Positions 1 through 7,227 of a stretch of 64,000 nt of DNA are shown piece after piece. Source of the DNA: JAPLMI01 sp043798375. Its GTDB lineage: Bacteria; Omnitrophota; Gorgyraeia; 2-01-FULL-45-10. Location: NCBI GenBank assembly GCA_043798375.1, contig JAZDOS010000006.1, positions 1 through 64,000 on the forward strand, written 5' to 3'. How positions within the stretch are numbered: position 1 is the first letter of the stretch; every line of letters begins with the position of its first letter. The notes under the pieces are model-generated. The model did not search any database. It had not been told where the DNA came from and worked only from the letters and a program-made list of their open reading frames with translations. The position numbers and the translations under genes were made by a program.

Positions 1-47
1 GCTACGCGCGCTTTTATTGCCGGTTCGTGCTTCTTACGCATTGCCAT
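1..47 (-). CDS. IS3-family transposase OrfA, N-terminal fragment
   Basis: Only 15 codons are visible, beginning MAMRKKHEPAIKARVA. OrfA proteins of IS3-family elements typically begin with a basic stretch followed by [F/I]KA[R/K]VALEAL, the start of their HTH domain, and this matches that pattern. A good ribosome-binding site (GGAGG) precedes the ATG at 47. The gene runs off the left edge. OrfA would bind the element ends and, with a frameshift-fused OrfB, catalyse transposition. A different HTH protein cannot be excluded from so few residues. Confidence 0.5.
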   Translation of the reverse strand, partial: MAMRKKHEPAIKARV

Positions 48-133
48 AACTAAATCCTCCATTTTTAGGCCTTCATTATACCGCGTTTTTTATCTTAAGT
101 TGGCCTGAAAAATGGTCTAGATTCTCCCGAGCA
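1..133 (-). mobile_element. End of an IS3-like insertion sequence (partial)
   Basis: A TG-initiated IS terminus appears to lie at 132-133, because the reading frame entering from 134-298 stops exactly there. About 85 bases inside is a TATAAT-like box, then the first codons of a protein that looks like IS3-family OrfA (1-47). The rest of the element lies outside the window, so the second inverted repeat and target duplication cannot be seen. Family assignment rests on the OrfA N-terminus and the end sequence only. Confidence 0.5.
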
Positions 134-298
134 TTATAGTCCTATGCACTTTGACAGTATCAGGCAATAGCCGACAAAGCTCTTGCCCGTGCCTTCCAGC
201 CCACATAAATTGATATGCTTCGACTTACAGTTAAAGACTTTGACCTGCTTCGGTGATAAGACTACGTTAAACCGCCTCTGAAATTCTTTGGCATTCAC
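134..298 (-). pseudogene. Phage terminase large subunit, N-terminal fragment cut by IS
   Basis: A 54-residue frame starting at GTG 298 overlaps the previous gene's stop and has AAGGAG eight bases upstream. It reads LSPKQVKVF, then a Walker A motif GLEGTGKS near residues 33-40. A [L/T]xxKQ segment followed by a P-loop is typical of TerL packaging ATPases. The frame stops at TAA 134-136, directly against the presumed IS end, so the nuclease and most of the ATPase domain are lost or displaced. Another P-loop ATPase is possible. If it is TerL, the element once encoded its own packaging motor. Confidence 0.55.
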
Positions 299-678
299 TT
301 AAAAATCTCCTTCATAGTTTTTTTATGTTCTACCCTTAACTGATGCTCCATAAAGCTGTCTATAAAGCGGTTATAGGCTTCCAGCAGGGCTTTTGCGTAA
401 GCTATCAAGCTCCGCTTCGTTTTGGCGTTCTTATCAGCCCTGACCCAGTATATCTTGCAGTTCATAGCGGAGACCAGCTTCTCACATTCGGCTGGGGTAA
501 GAAGAAGAATGTTAGCCAGTATGCCCTGCTTACAATTCCACCTATTCGTCATCTCCAGTTTTTGCCGTGCCAGTTTATAGAAGTCCATAGCCCAAGCCCT
601 GCGTTCTCCCTCATCTATGAATTCGGTCTGACCCTTCATATACGTTATGCCTTTAGGCATATTCAGGTATGAAATCAT
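295..678 (-). CDS. Hypothetical protein upstream of terminase fragment
   Basis: The product is 127 residues, basic and predicted mostly helical, with a tail rich in Lys and Glu. I recognise no family. It ends in a TGA that overlaps the GTG start of the terminase fragment, so the two are probably translationally coupled. A gene immediately before terL is often the small terminase subunit, but no DNA-binding HTH is obvious here, so this is only positional inference. The start at ATG 678 overlaps the end of a 45-codon frame upstream. Confidence 0.6.
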   Translation of the reverse strand: MISYLNMPKGITYMKGQTEFIDEGERRAWAMDFYKLARQKLEMTNRWNCKQGILANILLLTPAECEKLVSAMNCKIYWVRADKNAKTKRSLIAYAKALLEAYNRFIDSFMEHQLRVEHKKTMKEIFK

Positions 679-790
679 TATCGACCTCTATTGTAATTTT
701 TGAGAGTGGTGGTATCTCCCTATGCTCAATATATCCCAGCAATTTTCCAAACTCCGACCCTATTCTATCCCTGCATATAGCATCAGTCAT
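653..790 (-). CDS. Small hypothetical protein, 45 aa
   Basis: A 45-residue frame from ATG 790 reads MTDAICRDRIGSEFGKLL and ends PEYA. Its end overlaps the start of the 127-residue gene by 26 bases, which fits the dense packing of this element. There is only a weak purine-rich site upstream. No family recognised; it could be a chance frame. Confidence 0.35.
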   Translation of the reverse strand: MTDAICRDRIGSEFGKLLGYIEHREIPPLSKITIEVDNDFIPEYA

Positions 791-819
791 ATTAACGTAA
801 CCCTTTGTGTATAGTATAG

Positions 820-1077
820 TTAGCATATCTTATCTTTCGCCAGCGTTCGGGGTGTTCTCTCGCCTTGAACGACTGACTTTGTATCAGTCCCATAACCTGT
901 GAGAGTAGCCCCTTGCATAGACCCTTTTAGATTCCCTCTTGCCTTCCTGTTAGGGGTTCTCTCCATGTCTTTATCAGTTAGTATGACGCTTCCTGTGGCT
1001 ATCAGTAAGGCTCTCATGCCTTCCCAGCCTTCTTCTTTTACCGCCCGCCTGTTATGCCCGCACCCGACTGCCTTCAT
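820..1077 (-). CDS. Hypothetical protein, 85 aa
   Basis: The frame starts at ATG 1077 in an ATGA overlap with the preceding gene, which argues for translation by coupling. The product is basic and glycine-rich, without membrane segments or a recognisable motif. Roughly 30 bases separate its stop from the next small frame. Assignment as a real gene rests on strand, overlap and packing only. Confidence 0.4.
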   Translation of the reverse strand: MKAVGCGHNRRAVKEEGWEGMRALLIATGSVILTDKDMERTPNRKARGNLKGSMQGATLTGYGTDTKSVVQGERTPRTLAKDKIC

Positions 1078-1253
1078 CTTCTACCTCTGCCCCTTAACTT
1101 GCGGTATATAAATAATGGTGTCCACTTAACCATAAGTAATATCGCCTCTATAACTCCCCATGCCTTCCGCACCCTTGACCGCTTCCCTATCCCATGCCAG
1201 CGTTGTATAACCTTGTCCCCGTTCTTATTGCGGTATGTAACTATTAGCTCCAT
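1074..1253 (-). CDS. Small basic hypothetical protein, 59 aa
   Basis: From ATG 1253 the product is 59 residues, very basic (ends RKLRGRGRR), with a short hydrophobic stretch in the middle (AILLMVKWTPLFIY). A TTG-initiated extension to 1301 is open but would start inside the iteron region, so I chose the ATG. Its stop overlaps the next gene's ATG by four bases. No family recognised. Confidence 0.4.
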   Translation of the reverse strand: MELIVTYRNKNGDKVIQRWHGIGKRSRVRKAWGVIEAILLMVKWTPLFIYRKLRGRGRR

Positions 1254-1292
1254 AATATTTGTCTCTACTTTGACGCTGTTATGCCCCTGTTG

Positions 1293-1397
1293 CGGACACA
1301 ACGGACGTTACGCCTATTATAACTTCTATCTCTATACATACAGTCCTATATACAGATGTATTATAGGGGTTATGTCCGTTACGTCCGTATGTCCGTA
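1293..1397. repeat. Inverted sets of 9-bp iterons, possible replication origin
   Basis: Two CGGAC-containing 9-bp units lie at 1293-1310. Three units in the opposite orientation (GTCCGT core) lie at 1372-1397 with exact 9-bp spacing. Between them are about 60 AT-rich bases with a CCTATTATA/TATTATAGG partial palindrome. The last codons of the primase gene lie inside the second set. In P4-like elements the alpha primase-helicase binds iterons near its own gene to start replication; the same role here is inference. Confidence 0.5.
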
Positions 1398-2839
1398 TTT
1401 AAGCATATACCTGCCCATATCCAGCTTCTCATTCTATCGGGTGTTCGGGTCTCCGTAATAGTCCTATAACGGTCTTTTAGCTCCCGACCAAACCGCCGTT
1501 GAGCAACTGGTCTGTTATGATTCCGCTCGCACCATTCCACATACCTGCTGTAAAGCGTAGCCTTAACCGTAGTCGCATCGGAATCCAGCCGACATTCTTC
1601 CTCTATAAAGAGAAGCACGGAATTATTGTCTTTCCGATATTCCGCTACTTCAGCCAGCATATCTTCCGTAATCCTGAATCCACCACGCTCCCGTAAGTTC
1701 TTCAAACCCTCAAGACACCATAAGAATATGCCGTCCAGTTCCTCTACCAGCTCATATTTAAGATTTTTATTTTGCTCACTCTCCTGAAATACTCGATTAA
1801 GGCTGATAATGATAAGTCTCCTGAAATATGAATCGGTCGTGTCGCTCACTCTCGGCATATTGTTTAACGCAAATATCAATTTACAAAATGGTCTGAAGCT
1901 AAAGGGCTTCTCAAATTTGCGGTCTACTTCAATGCTGTCGCCTGTTACGACTGCCTTGAACGTGGAATCGTAAACCTGTGCCTTTGCGTTCGCCTCTATG
2001 GAAATATTTGCAACCTTGCCATAGAGATTTGCCAAATAAAAGTGATTATTAAACTTCTCAAATGGGACAGCCGATATATTATCCTCACCCAGCAAAATTT
2101 CGAGGACGTATAACAAGACGCTTTTACCATTCGCTCCCACGCCGATTAAAATTAATGCTTTATCCAGATTCGACCTTCTCTGAAAGCAATACCCAAAAAA
2201 TTCCTGAATAATATCTATCTTTTCAGTAACGCCTTCGCATATCTCATCCATAAATTGAATGAATTTTCTCGGTTCGGCGTTAGGATTATAGGATACGTTC
2301 AACTGTATTGTAGACAAGACTTCGGGGCTATGGGGCTTCAGCTCGTAGGTCTCAAGGTCAAAAAGCCCATTCTTTAGATTAAGGAGAGGCGTATCGTTCA
2401 GCTTATCGGGTTCAACGTAGGTATCGGTCTGTATAGCAAATTTCACTTCATCAGCAAACTTCTTTGTGAATCTTTCCCCGACCAACTCCTTTATATAGCC
2501 ATGAAGACGTTCGGGAGCTAAAAAACTATATACGCCGTCTGTGTATTCGTATAATTTATTCCCAGCATAGATGATACGACGCTCCGAAAGAATATACTCC
2601 TCTACCTTAATATGATTTTCCCCAGCATCGGGTTTTTCCCTGCCTTTAAGCTGACATACATTTATAGAGCTTCTGACTATCCCAGCTTCTTCGAGCTTGT
2701 TATAGACGTTCTGACGCTCGGCTTTGTCCAACTCTTTAATATCTCGATATAAAAGTCTCTCAAGCCTCATCTTTTTATCTTTAGCCGTAAGGCTGGGGAA
2801 TTCCTGAATCAATTTATCAGCTTCGGATATTGCACTCAT
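1379..2839 (-). CDS. P4/D5-type phage primase-helicase
   Basis: The 486-residue product belongs to the D5/P4-alpha group of element-encoded superfamily 3 helicases. The Walker A motif GVGANGKS is near residue 234, followed by the family's EILLGEDNISAVPF segment. Further on come a Walker B-like region (NISIEANAK), FALNNMPR and the SYFRR arginine pair. The N-terminal third resembles the D5-N linker; a complete archaeo-eukaryotic primase domain is not evident, so it may act mainly as helicase. A GAGG site precedes the ATG at 2839. It would load at the element's origin, possibly the iterons its own 3' end overlaps. Confidence 0.85.
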   Translation of the reverse strand: MSAISEADKLIQEFPSLTAKDKKMRLERLLYRDIKELDKAERQNVYNKLEEAGIVRSSINVCQLKGREKPDAGENHIKVEEYILSERRIIYAGNKLYEYTDGVYSFLAPERLHGYIKELVGERFTKKFADEVKFAIQTDTYVEPDKLNDTPLLNLKNGLFDLETYELKPHSPEVLSTIQLNVSYNPNAEPRKFIQFMDEICEGVTEKIDIIQEFFGYCFQRRSNLDKALILIGVGANGKSVLLYVLEILLGEDNISAVPFEKFNNHFYLANLYGKVANISIEANAKAQVYDSTFKAVVTGDSIEVDRKFEKPFSFRPFCKLIFALNNMPRVSDTTDSYFRRLIIISLNRVFQESEQNKNLKYELVEELDGIFLWCLEGLKNLRERGGFRITEDMLAEVAEYRKDNNSVLLFIEEECRLDSDATTVKATLYSRYVEWCERNHNRPVAQRRFGRELKDRYRTITETRTPDRMRSWIWAGICLNTDIRT

Positions 2840-3032
2840 GTTTTGCGTCCTCTATTTTGTGAACGGACAAGGGAAGGACAGGAGAGGACGCACCAAACCT
2901 ATCTTTAGACTTCCCCGCCCGCTCGATTAATATGTCTTTGACTATCATAGAGGCAACCGCCCTGATGAATTTGTCTTCATCGAGAGGAATCTCACAAGGA
3001 CGTTCTTCTATGATGATTTTTTTAGCTATCAT
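2817..3032 (-). CDS. Small hypothetical protein, 71 aa
   Basis: A start at ATG 3032 overlaps the end of the excisionase-like gene, giving a product reading MIAKKIIIEERPCEIPLDEDKF. A longer frame to 3134 exists but only overlaps the HTH gene. GAGGA lies just upstream of ATG 3032, and the stop overlaps the primase start by 23 bases, so the three genes look co-translated. No known domain recognised; acidic and basic patches alternate. Small proteins in this position often modulate the primase or excision, but nothing in the sequence shows it. Confidence 0.55.
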   Translation of the reverse strand: MIAKKIIIEERPCEIPLDEDKFIRAVASMIVKDILIERAGKSKDRFGASSPVLPLSVHKIEDAKHECNIRS

Positions 3033-3210
3033 GTTCCTCTTTGTGAATCCAATTGCCCCTGAAATGCTCGATGTCTTTGACATCAAACTTACGCCGATTA
3101 TTCGCATCCCTGTAAACTGTGAGCCGTCCGTCATTCGAATAACGCCGTATTGTGTTTTCGTGAATCCCTAATTGCTCGCTGGCTTCCTTTACCGTTAAAT
3201 ATTTTTTCAT
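3022..3210 (-). CDS. Excisionase-like MerR-type HTH DNA-binding protein
   Basis: This 62-residue protein reads YLTVKEASEQLGIHENTIRRYSNDGRLTVYRDANNRRKF, the classic helix-turn-helix and wing of the MerR/excisionase (HTH_17) group. Proteins of this kind bind near att sites and direct an integrase toward excision, or act as element repressors. A strong GGGAGG site lies 8 bases before the ATG, and the inverted repeat at 3223-3249 covers that leader. Its integrase partner is not in this part of the window. Confidence 0.75.
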   Translation of the reverse strand: MKKYLTVKEASEQLGIHENTIRRYSNDGRLTVYRDANNRRKFDVKDIEHFRGNWIHKEEHDS

Positions 3211-3222
3211 GCCTTGCCTCCC

Positions 3223-3249
3223 GTTTACTTTTATCTACCATAAGTAAAC
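3223..3249. promoter_or_regulatory. Inverted repeat upstream of the HTH gene, possible operator
   Basis: GTTTACTT and AAGTAAAC form a perfect 8-bp inverted repeat with an 11-base spacer, directly upstream of the ribosome-binding site of the HTH gene. Position and symmetry suit a repressor or excisionase site. No clear -35/-10 pair was identified beside it. Confidence 0.4.
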
Positions 3250-3316
3250 CATATTGAGGACAGGTGTGTAAGACACGAAAAAGGTTAACCGAAAATAACA
3301 TGATATAGAAAAAGAA

Positions 3317-3339
3317 AAGCCCAGCATTATACTGGGCTT
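3317..3339 (-). terminator. Intrinsic terminator for the 203-aa gene
   Basis: On the minus strand AAGCCCAG and CTGGGCTT form a perfect 8-bp stem with a 7-base loop, followed by TTCTTTTT. It sits 26 bases after the stop of the 3365-3976 gene and separates that gene from the excisionase-primase unit. Confidence 0.75.
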
Positions 3340-3364
3340 CAATATGGCTATTCTGTTTTAGGAA

Positions 3365-3976
3365 TTACTGGCGGGAATATCTTTTCTTATCGTGGACAAC
3401 GTGCTTTACATAGTCGTCTGATAAATAACCGCATCTGAATCTATCTTTAACCTTTTGTAATCGTTCCTGTTCAGTTAGGTGTGTAATTTCGGGAGAATGA
3501 TAGAAGGCATACATACCGCAATTTCGTTCGAGACCTTCCTCGCTCTTGCCCTTCTTAATCGGCTCACCCTTCCGTAATACAGCGTTCCTCAAACCCATGT
3601 AGAAGGGCATTAAATTGACAAGCTCCTTAACGCCCACGTCTTTACCTATAACCAGCTTCATATACACGGGCTTATTAGCGGGATAGAATTCTACGCCTAC
3701 ATACTCAAACCCTAACCCGCCTCTCATATAATCCTGAAGACCCCACCTCTTATAAAAATTATGTATATACATATGATAAGCAAGCTGTTGCTTTTCATTC
3801 ATCCTACGAATCCTATCAATACCGCCAATTCTACCCACTACTATTAAAAACTTCTGAAGGTCTTTAAGGAATTTTCCATTTTTCTTTAATTTATTATATA
3901 CGGCTTCGGCTTCCTTGAAATACTCCCACTCAAACATATCCTCAAGGTCTCTTGTCCTGCGTCCTTTTTTAGTCAT
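3365..3976 (-). CDS. Hypothetical protein, 203 aa, first gene after tRNA-Tyr
   Basis: A soluble, basic protein with a helical N-terminal half (DLEDMFEWEYFKEAEAVYNKLKK) and no signal peptide. I recognise no family. An RBS (AGAGGGA) precedes ATG 3976 and an intrinsic terminator follows the stop, so it is its own transcription unit. It lies where an integrase would normally sit, next to the tRNA end, but it lacks the R..HxxR..Y catalytic pattern of tyrosine recombinases. It could be a regulator or cargo gene. Confidence 0.65.
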   Translation of the reverse strand: MTKKGRRTRDLEDMFEWEYFKEAEAVYNKLKKNGKFLKDLQKFLIVVGRIGGIDRIRRMNEKQQLAYHMYIHNFYKRWGLQDYMRGGLGFEYVGVEFYPANKPVYMKLVIGKDVGVKELVNLMPFYMGLRNAVLRKGEPIKKGKSEEGLERNCGMYAFYHSPEITHLTEQERLQKVKDRFRCGYLSDDYVKHVVHDKKRYSRQ

Positions 3977-4132
3977 TTTTGCGTCCCTCTTTTTCCTTAA
4001 AATGAAATTAGCACCCGACGGGTTCGAGTGCCAACTTTTCCCTCTTTTTGACTACTCTCTTGCTTAAGTCTAACACCTCGACATCGCATAACTCCTTGAT
4101 TCGCTTATCGTTACATAATTCGTCTGTTAAAA

Positions 4133-4218
4133 TGGTGGTGAGGGATGGATTCGAACCATCGAAGGCTTGCGCCGTCAGGTTTACAGCCTGATCCATTTGG
4201 CCGCTTTGGTACCTCACC
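4133..4218 (-). tRNA. tRNA-Tyr (anticodon GTA)
   Basis: The minus strand folds as an 86-base class II tRNA with encoded CCA. The acceptor pairs GGTGAGG with CCTCACC, the anticodon stem-loop contains GTA, a long variable arm is present, and the T-loop is GTTCGAATC. The element at 1-4132 starts immediately at its CCA end, consistent with a 3'-end attachment site. Confidence 0.95.
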
Positions 4219-4392
4219 GACTTTGCGAAGCAAAGTTGATATTGAGGCTGCGTTAAGAAATCCGACCAGCGGGAGGATTTTAGCAGCCGAAATACCTTCT
4301 TTGCATTTTAAAAAAACTTCAACCTCTCTCAAAGGTCCTTCGGGCGCTCCTTTTCGTCGCGCCCTCAGGATCAAATTTGCCTTCGGCAAATT
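4219..4392 (-). repeat. Structured spacer between tRNA-Thr and tRNA-Tyr
   Basis: The 174-base spacer contains several perfect hairpins: a 9-bp stem at 4373-4393 just after tRNA-Thr, a GGGCGC/GCGCCC stem near 4341-4365, and a 7-bp stem at 4220-4236. Between them, on the minus strand, is a CGACGAAAAGGAG motif. At 4262-4280 is a degenerate copy of the tRNA-Thr 3' end. A similar arrangement follows tRNA-Met at 19809-19953. No gene is supported here. Confidence 0.5.
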
Positions 4393-4468
4393 TGGAGCTA
4401 GCAGGAGGGTTTGAACCCCCGACCTATGGTTTACAAAACCATTGCTCTACCAGCTGAGCTATGCTAGC
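4393..4468 (-). tRNA. tRNA-Thr (anticodon TGT)
   Basis: A 76-base cloverleaf with encoded CCA. The acceptor pairs GCTAGCA with TGCTAGC, the anticodon stem ATGGT/ACCAT encloses TTTGTAA (anticodon TGT), and the T-loop is GTTCAAACC. Its first ten bases overlap the end of nnrD on the same strand, so the tRNA is probably cut out of a longer transcript or has a promoter inside nnrD. Confidence 0.95.
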
Positions 4469-5319
4469 GTTTTTAAAACGTCCGGCAGCTTATTTAAAAG
4501 ATCCGTCGCGATTAAGCTCAATACGCCTTTTTCTTTCAGCGCCAGATCGCCGGCCAGCCCGTGAAAATAGGCCCCGAGGATTGACGCGCTGAAAAGATCT
4601 GCGCCCTGTCCTATGAAGCTCGCTATCATGCCGGTCAGCACATCCCCCGTTCCGCCTGTTGCCATGCCTGCGTTTCCGGTTTCGTTTATGTACGATTCGC
4701 CCTTGGGATTCGCAACGACCGTGTTATGCCCCTTTAAAACTAAGACGGTATTATACTCACTGGCGAATTTAAGTGCAATATCAATTCTATTTTTTTGGAT
4801 TTCGTCGATATCTTTTCCTGTCAGCCTCGAGAGTTCACCCGGATGCGGCGTCAGGACAATCCCGCGCTTTGCGCTTTTCAAAATCTCCGGACGGCCCGCG
4901 AGGGCGTTGATGCCGTCGGCATCGAGAACTATGGGCTTATCGAGCCTCGAGATGAGGTTTCTAACAAGGCTTTGCGTCTCTTTGTTCCGGGATATGCCCG
5001 GCCCGATCGCCACAACGCTGCATTTTTCGCTTAAAGCCGTCAGTTCTTTCTCGGCAAGAAGGCTCAAGCTTGAGTCCCGCGTCTCAAAAAACGGACGCAC
5101 CATCACCTCGGTAAGTTTGGACGCCATCACATCGTATATGCCCTTCCCTACGGCAAGCGTCACAAGCCCGGATCCCGACAAAATCGCCGCCTGAGCCGTA
5201 AGATACGCGGCGCCCGTATACCCTTGCGAGCCCGCTATGACGAGAACGTGGCCGAAGTCGCCTTTGTGCGAATCCGCGCTTCGTTTGGGAAATTTTGAAA
5301 CAATATCTTTGATATTCAT
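4459..5319 (-). CDS. nnrD: ADP-dependent (S)-NAD(P)H-hydrate dehydratase
   Basis: NnrD repairs hydrated NAD(P)H using ADP, working with the epimerase NnrE. The 286 residues carry the ribokinase-like YjeF C-terminal fold: GHVLVIAGSQGYTGAA near the N-terminus, LTPHPGELSRL mid-protein, and GNAGMATGGTGDVLTGMI with the catalytic Asp near residue 222. No NnrE domain is fused, unlike the E. coli protein. It starts in a 4-base overlap with acpS, the distal gene of the folP-pdxJ-acpS-nnrD run. Its TAG stop lies inside tRNA-Thr. Confidence 0.93.
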   Translation of the reverse strand: MNIKDIVSKFPKRSADSHKGDFGHVLVIAGSQGYTGAAYLTAQAAILSGSGLVTLAVGKGIYDVMASKLTEVMVRPFFETRDSSLSLLAEKELTALSEKCSVVAIGPGISRNKETQSLVRNLISRLDKPIVLDADGINALAGRPEILKSAKRGIVLTPHPGELSRLTGKDIDEIQKNRIDIALKFASEYNTVLVLKGHNTVVANPKGESYINETGNAGMATGGTGDVLTGMIASFIGQGADLFSASILGAYFHGLAGDLALKEKGVLSLIATDLLNKLPDVLKTLA

Positions 5320-5702
5320 CGTTTCTTCTTTAAAAGTATCACGTTGGCGACAGCGTAATTTTTAGAGTGCGCCATGCTGACCACTACATCGCTCACCTTT
5401 TTCATCTTCTTTAATTTTAACGCGTCATCGTGAAATTCTATTACGGGCTTTCCCTCCCTGTCGTTCAAGACTTCGATGTCAGTCCATTTTATCGGATGCC
5501 GGCGCGGCTCGCCAAAGGCCTTGATGACCGCTTCTTTTGCGGCGAAGCGCGCCGCGAAATGCTGGTGCGAAAATCTCCTCGAGTTGGAATATTTGATTTC
5601 GCGCATCGTGAAGATCTTGCCGAGGAAATTCTCGTCCCATTTTTTGATGGCGTCCCTCATCCTGAAGACTTCGACGATGTCAACCCCTGTTCCAAAGATC
5701 AT
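5316..5702 (-). CDS. acpS: Holo-[acyl-carrier-protein] synthase
   Basis: AcpS transfers phosphopantetheine from CoA to acyl carrier protein. The 128-residue product has the family start GTGVDIVEV and the catalytic FAARFAAKEAVIKAFG motif near residues 49-64, including the Mg-binding Asp and Glu. Normal length for a bacterial AcpS. It overlaps pdxJ and nnrD by four bases on each side, indicating translational coupling. Confidence 0.95.
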   Translation of the reverse strand: MIFGTGVDIVEVFRMRDAIKKWDENFLGKIFTMREIKYSNSRRFSHQHFAARFAAKEAVIKAFGEPRRHPIKWTDIEVLNDREGKPVIEFHDDALKLKKMKKVSDVVVSMAHSKNYAVANVILLKKKR

Positions 5703-6412
5703 CTGACAAGCCTCACCATTTCTCGAACCGCTTTTCCTATTCCGGTAAAAACAGCCCTGGCAATTATCGAATGCCCGATATTGAGCTCGTTAATGCCTTC
5801 GATACCCGCAACCTCTTTCACGTTATCGTAATCCAGTCCGTGGCCCGCGTTGACTTCAAATCCGTTCTGAACGGCAAATTTCACCGCCGCTTTTAATATC
5901 TCGAGTTCTTTACGTTTTGCATTTAAGGAAGCGGCGTTAGCGTACCGGCCCGTATGTAATTCTATTATCTTCGCGCCGGTTTTGCCGGATGCCTCGATCT
6001 GGTTCTTCGAGGGATTTATAAAGAGACTCGCCTCTATCCCGGAATCTCTCAACCTTGAAACGACAGATTTTATCCTTGTGAAGTTCCCCGCCACATCAAG
6101 CCCGCCTTCGGTAGTGACCTCCTGCCTTCTCTCCGGGACGAGCGTCGCCTGGTCGGGTTTGGTCCTGCAGGCGAAATTGACGATATCCTTCGCAACCGAC
6201 ATCTCGAGATTTAAACGGGTCCTGACGATCTTCCTGATGGTTATGACATCCGCGTCTTTTATATGGCGCCTGTCCTCGCGCAGATGGCAGACGATAGAAT
6301 CGCAGCCGGACTTCTCGCAAAGGCTCGCGGCCTTTATGGGATCGGGAGATACCGTCCGCCTGGCCTCTCTCAATGTCGCTACATGATCTATGTTAACTCC
6401 GAGCTTTGCCAT
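5699..6412 (-). CDS. pdxJ: Pyridoxine 5'-phosphate synthase
   Basis: PdxJ condenses 1-deoxyxylulose 5-phosphate with 3-amino-2-oxopropyl phosphate to make pyridoxine 5'-phosphate. The 237-residue TIM barrel begins KLGVNIDHVATLREARR, has CHLREDRRHI near residue 42, EVNAGHGLDYDN, and the phosphate-binding ELNIGHSIIARA near the C-terminus. The start abuts the stop of folP. This is the DXP-dependent B6 route. Confidence 0.95.
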   Translation of the reverse strand: MAKLGVNIDHVATLREARRTVSPDPIKAASLCEKSGCDSIVCHLREDRRHIKDADVITIRKIVRTRLNLEMSVAKDIVNFACRTKPDQATLVPERRQEVTTEGGLDVAGNFTRIKSVVSRLRDSGIEASLFINPSKNQIEASGKTGAKIIELHTGRYANAASLNAKRKELEILKAAVKFAVQNGFEVNAGHGLDYDNVKEVAGIEGINELNIGHSIIARAVFTGIGKAVREMVRLVR

Positions 6413-7227
6413 CAGTTCGCCCCGGCGCCCAGGATCCCGTCGACGAGCCGGGCCGCGTTTTCGGCCTCCCTTACATCGTGAACCCTTAAGATGTTGGCGC
6501 CTTTTATGATCGCGATAGTGTTGGCGGCGATAGTGCCGGCAAGCCTGTCACCGGCATTGGATAGATGAAGAAGCCGTCCTATAAAAGACTTCCTCGACAC
6601 GCCTATGCATATCGGCCTGTTCAATTTTTTAAATTCGTCGAGGCGCCTTAATATCTCTATATTATGCTCCACGGTCTTTCCGAAACCAATTCCGGGGTCG
6701 ATGATAATTTTATCTTCGCGGACACCGGCTCGCCTTGCTATCGAGATCGATTCTTCAAGCCCCTGGATTATCTCCGCGACAACGTCGGCATAGGCCGGGT
6801 TGGCCTGCATATCTTTCGGCGTTCCCTTCATATGCATGACGATCACTTCGACGCCGTATTTCGCAACAACGGAAGCCATAAGACTGTCGAATCTCAAGCC
6901 CGAAACGTCATTGACAATCCCGGCGCCGGCCTTGATAGCGGCTTCGGCAACCGCGGCCTTTCTCGTATCGATCGATATGACAGCGCGGGTCTTCCCAGCC
7001 ATCCCTTCGATAACCGGCATTACCCGGCCGAGCTCTTCCTTTAAGCTTACATCGTCGGCGCCCGGCCTCGTCGATTCCCCGCCGACGTCGATTATGTCCG
7101 CGCCCTCATCCGCCATGGCGAGCGCATGGCGCGCCGCCTCATCCTTCTCAAAGAACCTTCCCCCGTCCGAAAATGAGTCGGGGGTAACGTTCAGTATTCC
7201 CATTATATAGGTTTTATTGCTGAACAC
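6412..7227 (-). CDS. folP: Dihydropteroate synthase
   Basis: FolP joins p-aminobenzoate to dihydropterin pyrophosphate in folate synthesis. The 271 residues carry the signatures MGILNVTPDSFSDGG (residues 9-23) and DIIDVGGESTRPGA (around 45-58), and end in the SIDTRK, DPGIGFGKT and GVSRKSF segments of the pterin-binding barrel. Its start overlaps the end of ftsH by 14 bases. Folate supply matters here because the Wood-Ljungdahl genes downstream are folate-dependent. Confidence 0.95.
   Translation of the reverse strand: MFSNKTYIMGILNVTPDSFSDGGRFFEKDEAARHALAMADEGADIIDVGGESTRPGADDVSLKEELGRVMPVIEGMAGKTRAVISIDTRKAAVAEAAIKAGAGIVNDVSGLRFDSLMASVVAKYGVEVIVMHMKGTPKDMQANPAYADVVAEIIQGLEESISIARRAGVREDKIIIDPGIGFGKTVEHNIEILRRLDEFKKLNRPICIGVSRKSFIGRLLHLSNAGDRLAGTIAANTIAIIKGANILRVHDVREAENAARLVDGILGAGAN

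Larger units (their letters stand above)
1..4132 (-). mobile_element. Integrated phage or satellite element, one end, abutting tRNA-Tyr
   Basis: All genes here run on the minus strand and include an excisionase-like HTH protein, a P4/D5 primase-helicase, a terminase fragment and several unknown small genes, packed with short overlaps. The block begins directly at the encoded CCA end of tRNA-Tyr (4133), the usual insertion point of tyrosine-recombinase elements. No integrase is visible, so it should lie left of the window. The far end and its att copy are also outside. Confidence 0.65.

Noticed and set aside
4008..4217. 69-residue minus-strand frame running out of tRNA-Tyr
   Set aside because: Its first third is the tRNA itself. 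The remaining charged stretch has no start codon with an RBS and no family match; it may be chance or a remnant of the element's end.
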